Of a stretch of 57,751 nucleotides of DNA, positions 43,689-52,337 are shown piece after piece; position 1 is the first letter of the stretch, and each line of letters starts with the position of its first letter. This stretch comes from JAFGJQ01 sp964586145 (GTDB lineage: Bacteria; Planctomycetota; Phycisphaerae; UBA1845): assembly GCA_964586145.1 (NCBI GenBank), contig CAZPHH010000023.1:1-57751 (forward strand). Reading direction: 5' to 3'. The notes under the pieces were generated by a model that saw nothing but the letters and a program-made list of their open reading frames with translations, had not been told where the DNA came from and did not search any database. The position numbers and the translations under genes are program-made.

Positions 43689-45025
43689 TCACGGCCAGGG
43701 GCGATACCAGAATACGCCGCCGTCGCCGGCGTCCACGGTGGTCAGGATATCCAGGCGACCGTTGCCGTTGATGTCCACCACCGGCACCAGGTCCAGCCGG
43801 CCGCCCGGCGTGGCCAGCGTCGTCGCCCACCACGGGCCGGTGACGGGCCCCACCGGCCGAAACACCGCCAGCCGGCCGTTCCCGTACGTCCCCACCACCA
43901 GGTCCGTGATTCCGTCCCCCTCGAGGTCGGTGATGGTGATGCCCGCCCCTCGCGTGTTGCTGAACTCGCCCACCGTGAAGCGCTGCCAGACGCCCCGCGG
44001 GTCGGCCGGCTGACGGAACCAGGCGAAGCTCGCATTCCGCCACGAACTCACCGCCACGTCGACCCGGCCGTCACCGTCGATGTCGCCGACGTCCAGCCAG
44101 AAGGCGTCCGGCCAATGGCCGATGGGGTGCTTGTTCCACACGGACGTGAATGCCAGGGCCGGGCCGGGGTTCTCATACCACGCGATGCTGGCGACAGTTT
44201 CCTCTCGCGCCGCGGAGACGATGTCCAAGTCGCCGTCCCCGTCCATGTCGACCAGGAGCACGCAGCTCGCCTTTCGCCGCGTCACGGCATCCACGTCGAA
44301 CCGCACAAACGAGGCCCCGCTGGTCGGCGTATCCAGCGCGTAGAAGATGCTCACCGCGTCTCCCACCTTGCACGCGGCGACGANNNNNNNNNNNNNNNNN
44401 NNNNNNNNNNNNNNNNNNNNNNNNNNNNNNNNNNNNNNNNNNNNNNNNNNNNNNNNNNNNNNNNNNNNNNNNNNNNNNNNNNNGTATCCAGCGCGTAGAA
44501 GATGCTCACCGCGTCTCCCACCTTGCACGCGGCGACGATGTCCGGAATCCCGTCGCCGTTCATGTCGCCGATCTCCACGTCGATCCAACTGCTGCATCCC
44601 GTGCCGACGGAGGCGTCGATGACCATGCTGGTCCAGGTGTCGCCCTGCCGAATCCACGTGAGCCGACCGCTCTCGCTGGCCGCCACCACGTCCATCCGCC
44701 CGTCCAGGTCCAGATCGCCGACGGCCACGTCCTCAACGCCGCCCACGTCCGCGCCCTCCGCGATGGTCATGTTGTTCCAGCGGCCGACCGGACGCTGCAG
44801 GTGAAGCCGCACCCGACTGCTCTGTTCCCAGGCGCTGACCGCATCCAGAATGCCGTCCCCGTCCACGTCGGCCACGACCACCCCGTCGGCGCCGCGTCCG
44901 CCTTCCGTGTCAATGGCCACGGGCAGATAGGCACGACTCACCGGCGGGGCGGTGTCGCAGCCCTGCGCCAGCAGCAGGCCGACCACCCCCATCGGACACC
45001 AACGGCTGCATGGAAATGCGTTCAC
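43689..45025 (-). CDS. FG-GAP/VCBS-repeat lipoprotein, interrupted by assembly gap
   Basis: An extracytoplasmic beta-propeller protein. GTG start at 45025 has GGAGGTGA 4 nt upstream. The lipobox is LAQGC. Repeated calcium-loop motifs DVDGDGILDAV, DLDLDGRMDVV, DMNGDGIPDIV, DMDGDGDLDIV, DIDGDGRVDVA and DINGNGRLDIL mark about six to seven blades. The gene spans a run of 100 Ns at 44384-44483. The 55 nt on the left of the gap are identical to the first 55 nt on the right, so the gap is an unjoined overlap: removing 155 nt leaves a single frame of 394 codons (393 aa). Function is unknown, probably surface binding. Confidence 0.85.
44384..44483. other. assembly gap of 100 Ns with duplicated 55-nt contig ends
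   Basis: 44329-44383 and 44484-44538 are identical. A 55-nt exact overlap with a 100-N spacer is the mark of k-mer (k=55) contigs joined by a scaffolder without merging. It is not a true repeat in the genome. Confidence 0.95.
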
Positions 45026-45261
45026 GGGACTCACCTCCGGCCGAAACTTCGATGCCACCCGCGCTCCAGCATACACCCAAACGCCACTGTCAGCCACGCC
45101 GGTCCCCCGGCGAGGCGCCAGTTTCGCCGCTGCAGAGTCCGTCCGGCAGACCGACTGGCCTGTTGCTTCGCGGTGCGGTATAAACCGCACGCCGGGGCCG
45201 CTCGGTTGCGGTGTCGTGCGGCCGGACGAGGTGTCGGGTTCCGTCCCACAAGGAGAGCGCT

Positions 45262-46161
45262 GTGTCCGCCGTTCATTCTGCGCCCGTCGTTCAGACCCAT
45301 CTGCCGAATCTGCCCGTCCGTCGCGGAAAGGTGCGTGACGTGTACGATCTGGGTCACGAGCTGCTTCTGGTCGCGACAGACCGGATCAGCGCCTACGACG
45401 TCGTGATGCCGACGCCCATTCCCGGCAAGGGAGAGCTGCTTACGCGGATGTCGACGTTCTGGTTCGAACGGTTCGCCGACTTCGTGCCGCATCATCTCAT
45501 CGAGGTCATCCAGGACAAGGCGCCCCAGGGCCTCGAGGCGCATCTGGACGTGCTCCGCGGCCGGACCATGCGCTGCCGCAAAGCGCAAGTCGTGCCCATC
45601 GAGTGCGTGGTTCGCGGCTACATCGCTGGCTCCGGCTGGAAGGAGTACCAGCGAGACCGCACCGTATGCGGCATCGCCCTGCCCGCCGGCCTGCAGCAAT
45701 GCGACCGGCTCCCCGCGCCCATTTTCACGCCCGCCACGAAGGCGGAGACCGGCCACGACGAGAACATCTCCTTCGAGCAGGCCTGCGAAATCGCGGGCAC
45801 GCAGACCATGACGCTGCTGCGCGACCGCAGCGTTCAGATCTACGAAATGGCGGCCGAGTACGCGAGCGAACGCGGCATCCTCATTGCCGACACGAAGTTC
45901 GAATGGGGGCGGCTGGGGGATGAGTACATTCTGATCGACGAGGTGCTCACGCCCGATTCATCCCGGTTCTGGCCCGCCGACGGCTACGAACCCGGGCACG
46001 ACCAGGACAGCTTCGACAAACAGTACCTTCGCAACTACCTCACCGGCCTGTGCGACCAGGGCAGGTGGAACAAGACGCCGCCCGGCCCGGCGCTTCCGGA
46101 CGAGGTCGTCCGCAACACCATCGCCCGCTATCGCGAGGCCGTGGACCGCCTGATCGCCTGA
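45262..46161 (+). CDS. purC: phosphoribosylaminoimidazole-succinocarboxamide synthase
   Basis: A 299-aa SAICAR synthetase of the purine pathway, which joins CAIR and aspartate using ATP. Signatures include RRGKVRDVYDLGHELLLVATDRISAYDVVMPTPIPGKG at the start, VVRGYIAGSGWKEYQ, ENISFEQA near 170, and GILIADTKFEWG, DEVLTPDSSRFW, FDKQYLRNYL later. Length suits the longer PurC form. The start is GTG at 45262 with AAGGAGAG 5 nt upstream. It stands alone, divergent from the FG-GAP gene (236-nt gap) and convergent with the lipoate ligase gene, 21 nt away. Confidence 0.96.
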   Translation: MSAVHSAPVVQTHLPNLPVRRGKVRDVYDLGHELLLVATDRISAYDVVMPTPIPGKGELLTRMSTFWFERFADFVPHHLIEVIQDKAPQGLEAHLDVLRGRTMRCRKAQVVPIECVVRGYIAGSGWKEYQRDRTVCGIALPAGLQQCDRLPAPIFTPATKAETGHDENISFEQACEIAGTQTMTLLRDRSVQIYEMAAEYASERGILIADTKFEWGRLGDEYILIDEVLTPDSSRFWPADGYEPGHDQDSFDKQYLRNYLTGLCDQGRWNKTPPGPALPDEVVRNTIARYREAVDRLIA

Positions 46162-46182
46162 CGTCCGTCCCCGATGGCACTT

Positions 46183-46824
46183 TCAGAAGCCGGGAGGACA
46201 AAGATGATCGCGCAGGGCCTGAGCGAAGGACTCGGGGTCGGATTCACCGGTGAGGCCGGGCATGGCGGCGGCGAGCGTGGTGAGGAAAGCAAGGTGATCA
46301 CGGCCGGCACGATACTCGGGTTCGCGCGGCGGGTGACGGAGATAGCGGGCGATACGCTCCAGATCGGCGGTGACCAGCAGGCTGGCGGAGTAGTAGAGCA
46401 GGTCTTTCGAGCGGTAGATGGCGGAGCCGGCAATCTTGCGGTCGCCCAAGACCAGGTCGGAGATCCCCGCCTGACGAACATTCTCCACGCCCGCTTGAGC
46501 CAGCCCCTCGATCAGCCATGCGGACAGGCGGTCGAACTGGCTGCGGTGCCGGCCAAATGGCAGCCCGGTGGCCACAACCGAAACGATCACGTTGCCGGGG
46601 TCGATGACCACGGCGCACCCGCCGCCGCGCCGCTGAAGCAGCGGCACGCCGTCGGCACGGCAGACGTCCTCATGGACCTCAACCTCCGGCCGGCTGCCGG
46701 AGCCGAGCACGACGACGGTTTTTTGAAGGCGATACACGCGAATACGCGTGCGCCCGTCGGCGCGGGCCGCGTCGATGAGGTCGTCGTCGTACGAGAATCG
46801 AGGCCGGTCCGGGGCCGCGTTCAC
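46183..46824 (-). CDS. lipoate-protein ligase family protein
   Basis: A 213-aa LplA/LipB-type protein. The fold motifs LQRRGGGCAVVIDPGNVIVSVVA and ISDLVLGDRKIAGSAIYRSKDLLYYSASLLV are present; the Lys in KIAGSA is the ligase Lys that holds the acyl-adenylate, so activation is plausible. It is shorter than E. coli LplA and lacks its C-terminal domain, so the chain resembles the LplA N-terminal-only or amidotransferase forms. The GTG start at 46824 overlaps the E3 stop codon by 4 nt (GTGA). It lies last in the pyruvate dehydrogenase operon and probably loads lipoate onto E2 in the cytoplasm. Confidence 0.88.
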   Translation of the reverse strand: MNAAPDRPRFSYDDDLIDAARADGRTRIRVYRLQKTVVVLGSGSRPEVEVHEDVCRADGVPLLQRRGGGCAVVIDPGNVIVSVVATGLPFGRHRSQFDRLSAWLIEGLAQAGVENVRQAGISDLVLGDRKIAGSAIYRSKDLLYYSASLLVTADLERIARYLRHPPREPEYRAGRDHLAFLTTLAAAMPGLTGESDPESFAQALRDHLCPPGF

Positions 46825-48236
46825 TTCTTGGGTGCGGCCACGTGGATGGCGGCGCCGGCCGCCACTTCGGCCGCCTCCATGATCGCTTCCGAGATCGTCG
46901 GGTGGGGATGGATGGTGACCATCAGGTCTTCCAGGGTTGCGCCCATTTCCAGGGCCAGCGTGCCTTCGGCGATCAGTTCGGAGGCGTGCGGGCCGACCAT
47001 TCCGACGCCCAGCACGCGTTTGGTCTGCGGATCGGCCAAAACTTTGACCAGGCCGTCGGTCCGGCCCATGGTGCGGGCGCGCCCGAGGGCGGTGAGCGGG
47101 AACTTGCCCACGTCAACCTGGATGCCCTCCTGCTTGGCCTCCTGCTCCGTCAGGCCGGTCCAGGCGATCTCCGGATCGGTGAACACGACGGCCGGTATGG
47201 CGCGGTTGTCAAAGGCGGACGGTTCACCGGCGAGGACCTCCGCCACGACCTTACCCTCTCGGCTGGCCTTGTGTGCCAGTTGCGGGCCGGGCGTGACGTC
47301 GCCGATGGCGTAGATGTGGGGCTCGACGGTCCGGCCTTCGGCGCTGACCTCAATGATGCCCTTTTCGTCGGGCGTGATCTTCGTGTGATCCAGTCCCAGG
47401 TCGTCCGTGTTCGGCTTTCGACCGATGGTCACCAAAACCTGGTCGAACTCCTCCTTGGTCTTCTGGCCGTTGTGCTCGATGGTGGCGGCAAAGCCGTGCG
47501 AGGTCTTCTCGACGCCGATCACCTTGGACTCCGTGCGAACGGCCTCAAACCGGTCCTTGCAGGAGCGAAGCATGACGTCCACGAGGTCCTGATCGGCGCC
47601 CATGAGCAGCTTGGGGAAGAACTCGACCATGGTGACCTTGGCGCCCAGGCCTGCGTAGACCAAACCCATTTCCAGGCCGATGTAGCCCCCGCCGACGACG
47701 AGGAGGCGCTTGGGGATCTCGGGGAGCTTGAGGGCCTCGGCCGATGACCAGACAGGCAGGTTGTAGGCGGCTGGCAACTCGTTGATGCGCGACCCGGTCG
47801 CGATGATGCAATGGCGGAAATCCACCGCGGAAACCTCCGAGCCCTCGATGAGCAGCGACTGGTTGTTGGCGAACCGGGCCCGGCCGCGGATGACCTCCAC
47901 GCCGCGGCGTTTCAGCAGGCCGTCGATGCCGCCGGTCAGCCCGTCGATGACGGATTGCGTCCACTGTCGCAGGGCGGCCAGATCAAACGAGGCCTCGCCG
48001 AAGCGGATGCCGAACTTCTCCGCGTTCCGGGCGGACTCCACCAGCTCCACCGCGGTGATGAGGGCCTTGGACGGAATGCACCCCTCGATGAGACAGACGC
48101 CGCCGAGCTTTTCCCGCTCTTCGATGAGAACGACTTCCTTGCCGAGTGCCGCCGCCCGCAGCGCTGCCACGTACCCGCCGGGGCCGGCCCCGATGACCGC
48201 CACTTCCGCTTCCTGTCGCAGATTGCCCATGACCAT
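46821..48236 (-). CDS. lpdA: dihydrolipoyl dehydrogenase (E3)
   Basis: A 471-aa FAD flavoprotein that reoxidises dihydrolipoyl groups with NAD. The FAD site is VIGAGPGGYVAALRAA, the redox disulfide is GGVCLIEGCIPSKAL, the NAD site LLVVGGGYIGLEMGLVYAGLG, and the C-terminal active site HPHPTISEAI, all intact. Start ATG at 48236 has GGAGG 10 nt upstream. It is fourth in the operon, 135 nt after the E2 gene, and its stop overlaps the lipoate ligase start. Likely serves the E1-E2 of this operon; other complexes may share it. Confidence 0.96.
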   Translation of the reverse strand: MVMGNLRQEAEVAVIGAGPGGYVAALRAAALGKEVVLIEEREKLGGVCLIEGCIPSKALITAVELVESARNAEKFGIRFGEASFDLAALRQWTQSVIDGLTGGIDGLLKRRGVEVIRGRARFANNQSLLIEGSEVSAVDFRHCIIATGSRINELPAAYNLPVWSSAEALKLPEIPKRLLVVGGGYIGLEMGLVYAGLGAKVTMVEFFPKLLMGADQDLVDVMLRSCKDRFEAVRTESKVIGVEKTSHGFAATIEHNGQKTKEEFDQVLVTIGRKPNTDDLGLDHTKITPDEKGIIEVSAEGRTVEPHIYAIGDVTPGPQLAHKASREGKVVAEVLAGEPSAFDNRAIPAVVFTDPEIAWTGLTEQEAKQEGIQVDVGKFPLTALGRARTMGRTDGLVKVLADPQTKRVLGVGMVGPHASELIAEGTLALEMGATLEDLMVTIHPHPTISEAIMEAAEVAAGAAIHVAAPKK

Positions 48237-48371
48237 TTCGGAAGATCCTCCGTTTGTCCATACATCCGTTTCCGACCCGGTTCGCTGCCCACGGGGCCTC
48301 AGCAACAGGACATGGTCGCACGAACGGTCGGTTTTTGCAACGTGGCCACACCCGCTACTGCCTGAACGATT

Positions 48372-49811
48372 CTAGGCCACCAACAGCAATCGGGTCGGGT
48401 CTTCCAACTGGCGGGCCATTTCCGTGACGAACCGGGCGGCGTCCGCCCCGTCGGCGATACGGTGATCGAAGGCCAGGGTCAGCGGCAGCATCTTGCGGAT
48501 GACGATCTGCCCGTGCCGGACGACCGGCTTCTCCTGTACGCGGCCCATGCCCAGGATGGCCACCTCCGGGTAGTTGATGGTGGGGATCAGCGCTGTGCCG
48601 CCGAGCGGGCCGACGTTGGTGATGGTGAAGGTCCCGCCGCGCAGATCGGCGACGTCGAGCGTGCCCTCGCGGGCCCGGGTGGCGAGGGACTCGATGTCCT
48701 GCGCGATTTCGAGAATCGTTTTGTGGTCGGCGTTACGGATGACCGGCACGACCAACCCTTTTCCGGTGTCCACGGCGATGCCGATGTGGTAGTACTTTTT
48801 GTAGACGATCTCTTCGCGGAACGGGTCGAGGCTGGCGTTAAAGGAGGGGGCCGCCCGCAGGCCCGCGCTGACCGCCTTCACGACGAACGCCAGCAGCGTG
48901 AGTCGGCCGCCGGGCTGGTCCTTGCGGTTTTCCCGCTCGCGTATGCGGAACTCTTCGAGGAACGTGACGTCCGCCTCGTCCATGTGGGCCACGTGGGGCA
49001 CGAGAATCATGGAGGTCGTCATCTTGTGCGCGACCTTCCGTCGGATGGACCGCAGGGGCTCGCGCTCTACCGGTCCCCACTGCTCGAAGTCGGGCAGCTC
49101 CTCGATGTCGAGGAACGGGATGCCCGCGCCTGGGGCCAGCGAGGCTGGAGGCGCGGGGCGATCGAGTTGGCCGTGCCCCTCCGCACTACAAACGTGCGAC
49201 TTCTTCTCGGCCCGCGCAGATCTCCACGAAGGCCCTGGCGCAAGCTCTTTCTCCCCCGTCCCTTCGTCCCTCCGTCCCTTCGTCCCTTGGGTTGCGGGCG
49301 CAGCCCGCGCCGTGCCTCCGTCGCCGCGAGCGAAGCGGGTCAGGTCATCCGGGGTCACCCGGCCGTCCGCCCCGGTGGGCGGCACCTGATTGATGTCGAT
49401 TTTCAACTCGCGGGCGAGTCGACGGGTGGCCGGCGTCGCAACCGCGCGGCCCCAGACGGCCGCCGGCAGGCGTCGGGGCGCGTCCGCCTTCGCATGGGAT
49501 CGTGTGGCGGGTCGCGTTGCCGGCGCGGTGGTGGTGGGGGCGGCCTTGTCCGTGGAGACCGGCGGGGCGTGTGCGCCGGTCGCGTCGATCACCGTGATCA
49601 CGTCGCCGACGGAGACCACGTCGCCCACGGCCGCACCCAGGGACACGACCCGTCCCGCCCGCGGCGAGGGAATCGTGACGGCGGCCTTGTCCGTCTCGAC
49701 GGCGACAAGCGGGTCGTCCTCGCTCACCACGTCGCCGGGTGTGACGTGCCAGCGGAGGATCTCCCCCTCGTGAATGCCTTCGCCCAGGTCTGGCAGTCGA
49801 AACTCGTACAC
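48372..49811 (-). CDS. pdhC: dihydrolipoamide acetyltransferase (E2), repeat-bearing linker
   Basis: A 479-aa E2 of a pyruvate (branched 2-oxo acid type) dehydrogenase complex. Domain order: lipoyl domain (1-80; lipoyl Lys in VETDKAAV), Ala/Pro/Thr linker, E3/E1-binding domain (VATPATRRLARELKIDINQVPPTGADGRVTPDDL, about 122-155), a second linker, and the catalytic domain with DHRIADG near the end (His of the CoA acyl transfer). The second linker (about 172-225) is odd: codons about 174-185 are the DNA repeat CTTCGTCCC-type found at the left edge of the window, and the rest (ARAEKKSHVCSAEGHGQLDRP) is uncharacteristic of E2. Start ATG at 49811. Upstream E1 beta gene ends 30 nt away. Confidence 0.93.
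   Translation of the reverse strand: MYEFRLPDLGEGIHEGEILRWHVTPGDVVSEDDPLVAVETDKAAVTIPSPRAGRVVSLGAAVGDVVSVGDVITVIDATGAHAPPVSTDKAAPTTTAPATRPATRSHAKADAPRRLPAAVWGRAVATPATRRLARELKIDINQVPPTGADGRVTPDDLTRFARGDGGTARAAPATQGTKGRRDEGTGEKELAPGPSWRSARAEKKSHVCSAEGHGQLDRPAPPASLAPGAGIPFLDIEELPDFEQWGPVEREPLRSIRRKVAHKMTTSMILVPHVAHMDEADVTFLEEFRIRERENRKDQPGGRLTLLAFVVKAVSAGLRAAPSFNASLDPFREEIVYKKYYHIGIAVDTGKGLVVPVIRNADHKTILEIAQDIESLATRAREGTLDVADLRGGTFTITNVGPLGGTALIPTINYPEVAILGMGRVQEKPVVRHGQIVIRKMLPLTLAFDHRIADGADAARFVTEMARQLEDPTRLLLVA
49258..49290. repeat. CTTCGTCCCTCCGTCC repeat inside the E2 gene
   Basis: CCTTCGTCCCTCCGTCC followed by CTTCGTCCCTT, the same word order as at 85-118. It encodes part of the E2 inter-domain linker (GTKGRRDEGTGE region) without breaking the frame. 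Confidence 0.85.
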
Positions 49812-49841
49812 GGTTTCCTCCGCGCCGCCGTCAGCGTCCCG

Positions 49842-50822
49842 TCAGAAGTCCAGGGTCTCCTCGATGGCCCGGGCGATCCGGCCGGGGCTGGGAATATACG
49901 CGTTCTCTCTTGCGAAGTACGGCGGGGACACGTCGTAGCCGGTCACGCGCCGAACGGGGGCCTCCAGGTGCATCAGCGCCTTGTCATTGATCACGGCAAT
50001 GACCTCCGACGCGACGCCCAGCGTCTTGGACGCTTCCTGAACGACCACGCACCGGCCCGTTTTCCGGACGGACCGGGCGATCGTTTCGTCGTCCATGGGG
50101 GTGATGGTCAGCAGGTCAATGATCTCGATGCTCGCGCCGCGGCGGGTCTGCACGTCCTGGGCGGCCTCGAGCACCGGCCGCATCATCGCGCCCCAGGCGA
50201 TGAGCGTCAGGTCCGTACCCTCCCGGACCACGTCGGCTTTGCCGATTTCAAGAACTTCGTCTTCTTCCGGAACGTCCTCGCGAAACGCCCGATACGACCG
50301 CTTGGGCTCCATGAACACCACGGGGTCCGGGTCGCGGATCGCGGCGATCAGCAGGGCTCGCGCATTGCGCGGGGTGGATGGGATCACGACCTTGACGCCG
50401 GGCACGTGGGCATAGGTTGCCTCTTTGCTCTCGGAATGGTGTTCCAGTGCCCGAACGCCCGCGCCGTACGGCATGCGTACGACCAGGGGGACCGTCCAGC
50501 GGCCGCGGGTTCGCATCCGAAACCGAGCGGCGTGACCTTCCAGTTGCGGGAACATCAGGTAGGAAAACCCGGAGAACTGCATCTCCGCCACGGGCCGCAG
50601 GCCGGCGAGGGCCATGCCGATGGATGTGCCCAGGATGCCCGACTCGGCCAGCGGTGTGTCGATCACACGCTGCGGTCCGTATTTGTCCCAAAGCCCTTCC
50701 GTGACGCGGAAGACACCCCCGATTCGCCCGACGTCCTGGCCCAGGACGAGCACTCGGTCATTGCGGGCCATCTCCTGATCGAGGGCCCGATTGATCGCCT
50801 GCACCATCGTCATCTTAGGCAT
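49842..50822 (-). CDS. pdhB: pyruvate dehydrogenase E1 component, beta subunit
   Basis: A 326-aa E1 beta. Conserved stretches are GQDVGRIGGVFRVTEGLWDKYG, RVIDTPLAESGILGTSIGMALAGLRPVAEMQF, ALEHHSESKEATYAHVPGVKVVIPSTP, and DLLTITPMDDETI. It forms the heterotetramer with the alpha subunit and helps hold thiamine diphosphate. The ATG at 50822 overlaps the E1 alpha stop by 8 nt, so the subunits are made in step. Branched-chain 2-oxo acid E1 is the alternative; sequence alone does not separate them. Confidence 0.95.
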   Translation of the reverse strand: MPKMTMVQAINRALDQEMARNDRVLVLGQDVGRIGGVFRVTEGLWDKYGPQRVIDTPLAESGILGTSIGMALAGLRPVAEMQFSGFSYLMFPQLEGHAARFRMRTRGRWTVPLVVRMPYGAGVRALEHHSESKEATYAHVPGVKVVIPSTPRNARALLIAAIRDPDPVVFMEPKRSYRAFREDVPEEDEVLEIGKADVVREGTDLTLIAWGAMMRPVLEAAQDVQTRRGASIEIIDLLTITPMDDETIARSVRKTGRCVVVQEASKTLGVASEVIAVINDKALMHLEAPVRRVTGYDVSPPYFARENAYIPSPGRIARAIEETLDF

Positions 50823-51954
50823 GGTGAGACTCCCGCGCGAGGTTGGCCAGGAACTCCGCCCGCTGCTCCTGCAGCCGGGCGTGGCACGTGCCGTATACGT
50901 GCTCGAACTGCGCGTCGGGGGCCAGGTCTTTGCAGCCTTCCAGCGTTTGGATGGCCGCGTCGATTTCCGCCTTCACTTCTTCCTCCAAGGCGGCTTGTCG
51001 ATCGGCGTTCCAGAACTCCTTATCCTCCAGGTATGTGCGGAACCGGGGCAGCGGGTCGCGCCCCCACCATTCCTGCAGCTCGCTTTCCGATTGATAGCGG
51101 CCGGGGTCATCGGCTGTGGTGTGCATCATGAGTCGGTACGTGACGGCCTCGATCAACGTCGGCCCGCCGCCGTCCCGTGCCCGGTCCAACGATTCCTTTG
51201 TCGCCAGGTACACGGCCAATGCGTCGTTGCCGTCCACCAGGATCCCGGGCATGTCATAGGCGATCGCCTTCTGGGCGATGGTGCGGGCCCGTGTCTGCGC
51301 GCTGCGCGGCGTGGAGATGGCCCACTGATTGTTCACGCAGAGGAAGACCACGGGCGCCTGCCAGACGCTCGCGAAATTCATCGCTTCGTGGAAGTCCCCC
51401 TCGGACGTCCCGCCGTCCCCCAGCGACGTGAGGACCGCCGACCGCTCGCCGCGGTATTTCATCGCGTACGCGATGCCCACGGCGTGGAGCGTCTGAGCCG
51501 CCACGATGGCCGAGGTGGGCAGCGTGCGTCCTGCCTCCGGGCTGACATTTCCCTCTTCGTAGCCGGCCCAGTACAGCAGGGACGTTTCGAGCTTCTCGCC
51601 GCGCAGCAGCCGGGCGCCCAGATCGCGATAGCCGCCGGCGTACCAATCGTCCGGTTGCAGCGCAAAGGCGGAACCACAGGCGGCGGCCTCCTGGCCGGTG
51701 CAGAGCGGAAACGTGCCGATCCGGCCCTGCCGCTGAAGCTTGAGCATACGCTGGTCCGCCTCCCGGGCCAGCACCATCGCCCGGTACAGCCGGACCAGTT
51801 CGGCTTCCGTGACATCGGGCTCGGCGGTGGGCGGCGCGTGCCCGTGCTCGTCCAGGACACGCAGCGTTGCGATGCTGAAGCCCAGGTCCGCGGGGTCAGG
51901 GCAGGTTTCCGATCGCCCATTGTCTCTGCACGAAACATTGCCGTCACAGGACAT
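50815..51954 (-). CDS. pdhA: pyruvate dehydrogenase E1 component, alpha subunit
   Basis: A 379-aa E1 alpha and first gene of the operon. The thiamine diphosphate motif is GDGGTSEGDFHEAMNFASVWQAPVVFLCVNN, quoted in part, with the GDG start and NN end. Other matches are FPLCTGQEAAACGSAFAL and EAVTYRLMMHTTADDPGRYQ, the phosphorylation-loop region. Start ATG at 51954 with AAAAGG about 8 nt upstream; a longer frame to 52035 has no site. Whether the substrate is pyruvate or branched-chain 2-oxo acids cannot be fixed from sequence. Confidence 0.94.
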   Translation of the reverse strand: MSCDGNVSCRDNGRSETCPDPADLGFSIATLRVLDEHGHAPPTAEPDVTEAELVRLYRAMVLAREADQRMLKLQRQGRIGTFPLCTGQEAAACGSAFALQPDDWYAGGYRDLGARLLRGEKLETSLLYWAGYEEGNVSPEAGRTLPTSAIVAAQTLHAVGIAYAMKYRGERSAVLTSLGDGGTSEGDFHEAMNFASVWQAPVVFLCVNNQWAISTPRSAQTRARTIAQKAIAYDMPGILVDGNDALAVYLATKESLDRARDGGGPTLIEAVTYRLMMHTTADDPGRYQSESELQEWWGRDPLPRFRTYLEDKEFWNADRQAALEEEVKAEIDAAIQTLEGCKDLAPDAQFEHVYGTCHARLQEQRAEFLANLARESHHA

Positions 51955-52337
51955 AGATGCGCCTTTTCTTGAGCGTAGGAGGCTGAAGAACTCGCCGCCC
52001 GAACGAGTGACTATATGGAGGGTGCATAAGCCCACGGCAAGTCAGTCGACCCGAAACGGCACCCGTGTTGACAACTTGCGACACATGCCGTCGGGATAGT
52101 CCTGTCGGACCGCCCGGCAGGACGGTTCTGCGCCACAGTTCAGACACAACCCGGCGTCCGTCGGACGGCCTTGCGCGAGTCGGGCGACGAGCCCCGTGCG
52201 GCTGACCCCGGGCCGCGGGCTCTCGGACGCAGTGTCGTGCGTCGACGCCGCCGCGTGCTTGACTCTCCCGGGAGATCGCCAATACTCCGTACTTGTGAGC
52301 CATTTGACATCGCGAATCCCTGGATGAGGGGGCAAGC
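51955..52337. other. 383-nt divergent promoter region of the PDH operon and the CoA-disulfide reductase gene
   Basis: No gene is seen. For the rightward gene, TTGACT (52259) and AATACT (52281) form a 16-nt-spaced promoter-like pair. Confidence 0.4.
52259..52286 (+). promoter_or_regulatory. candidate promoter with palindrome in the spacer
   Basis: TTGACT and AATACT lie 16 nt apart, 52 nt before the reductase start. The spacer contains CTCCCGGGAG, a perfect 10-bp palindrome at 52265-52274, where a repressor could bind. Confidence 0.35.

Noticed and set aside
44329..44538. Tandem duplication of 55 nt
   Set aside because: It flanks a 100-N gap and equals a k-mer length; assembly overlap is the simpler cause.
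48462..51131. 889-codon rightward frame over the PDH operon
   Set aside because: Antisense of well-recognised pdh genes; no start signal.
52068..52100. TTGACA with downstream GATAGT as a promoter
   Set aside because: The spacing is about 21 nt, too long for a standard promoter; the pair at 52259-52286 fits better.
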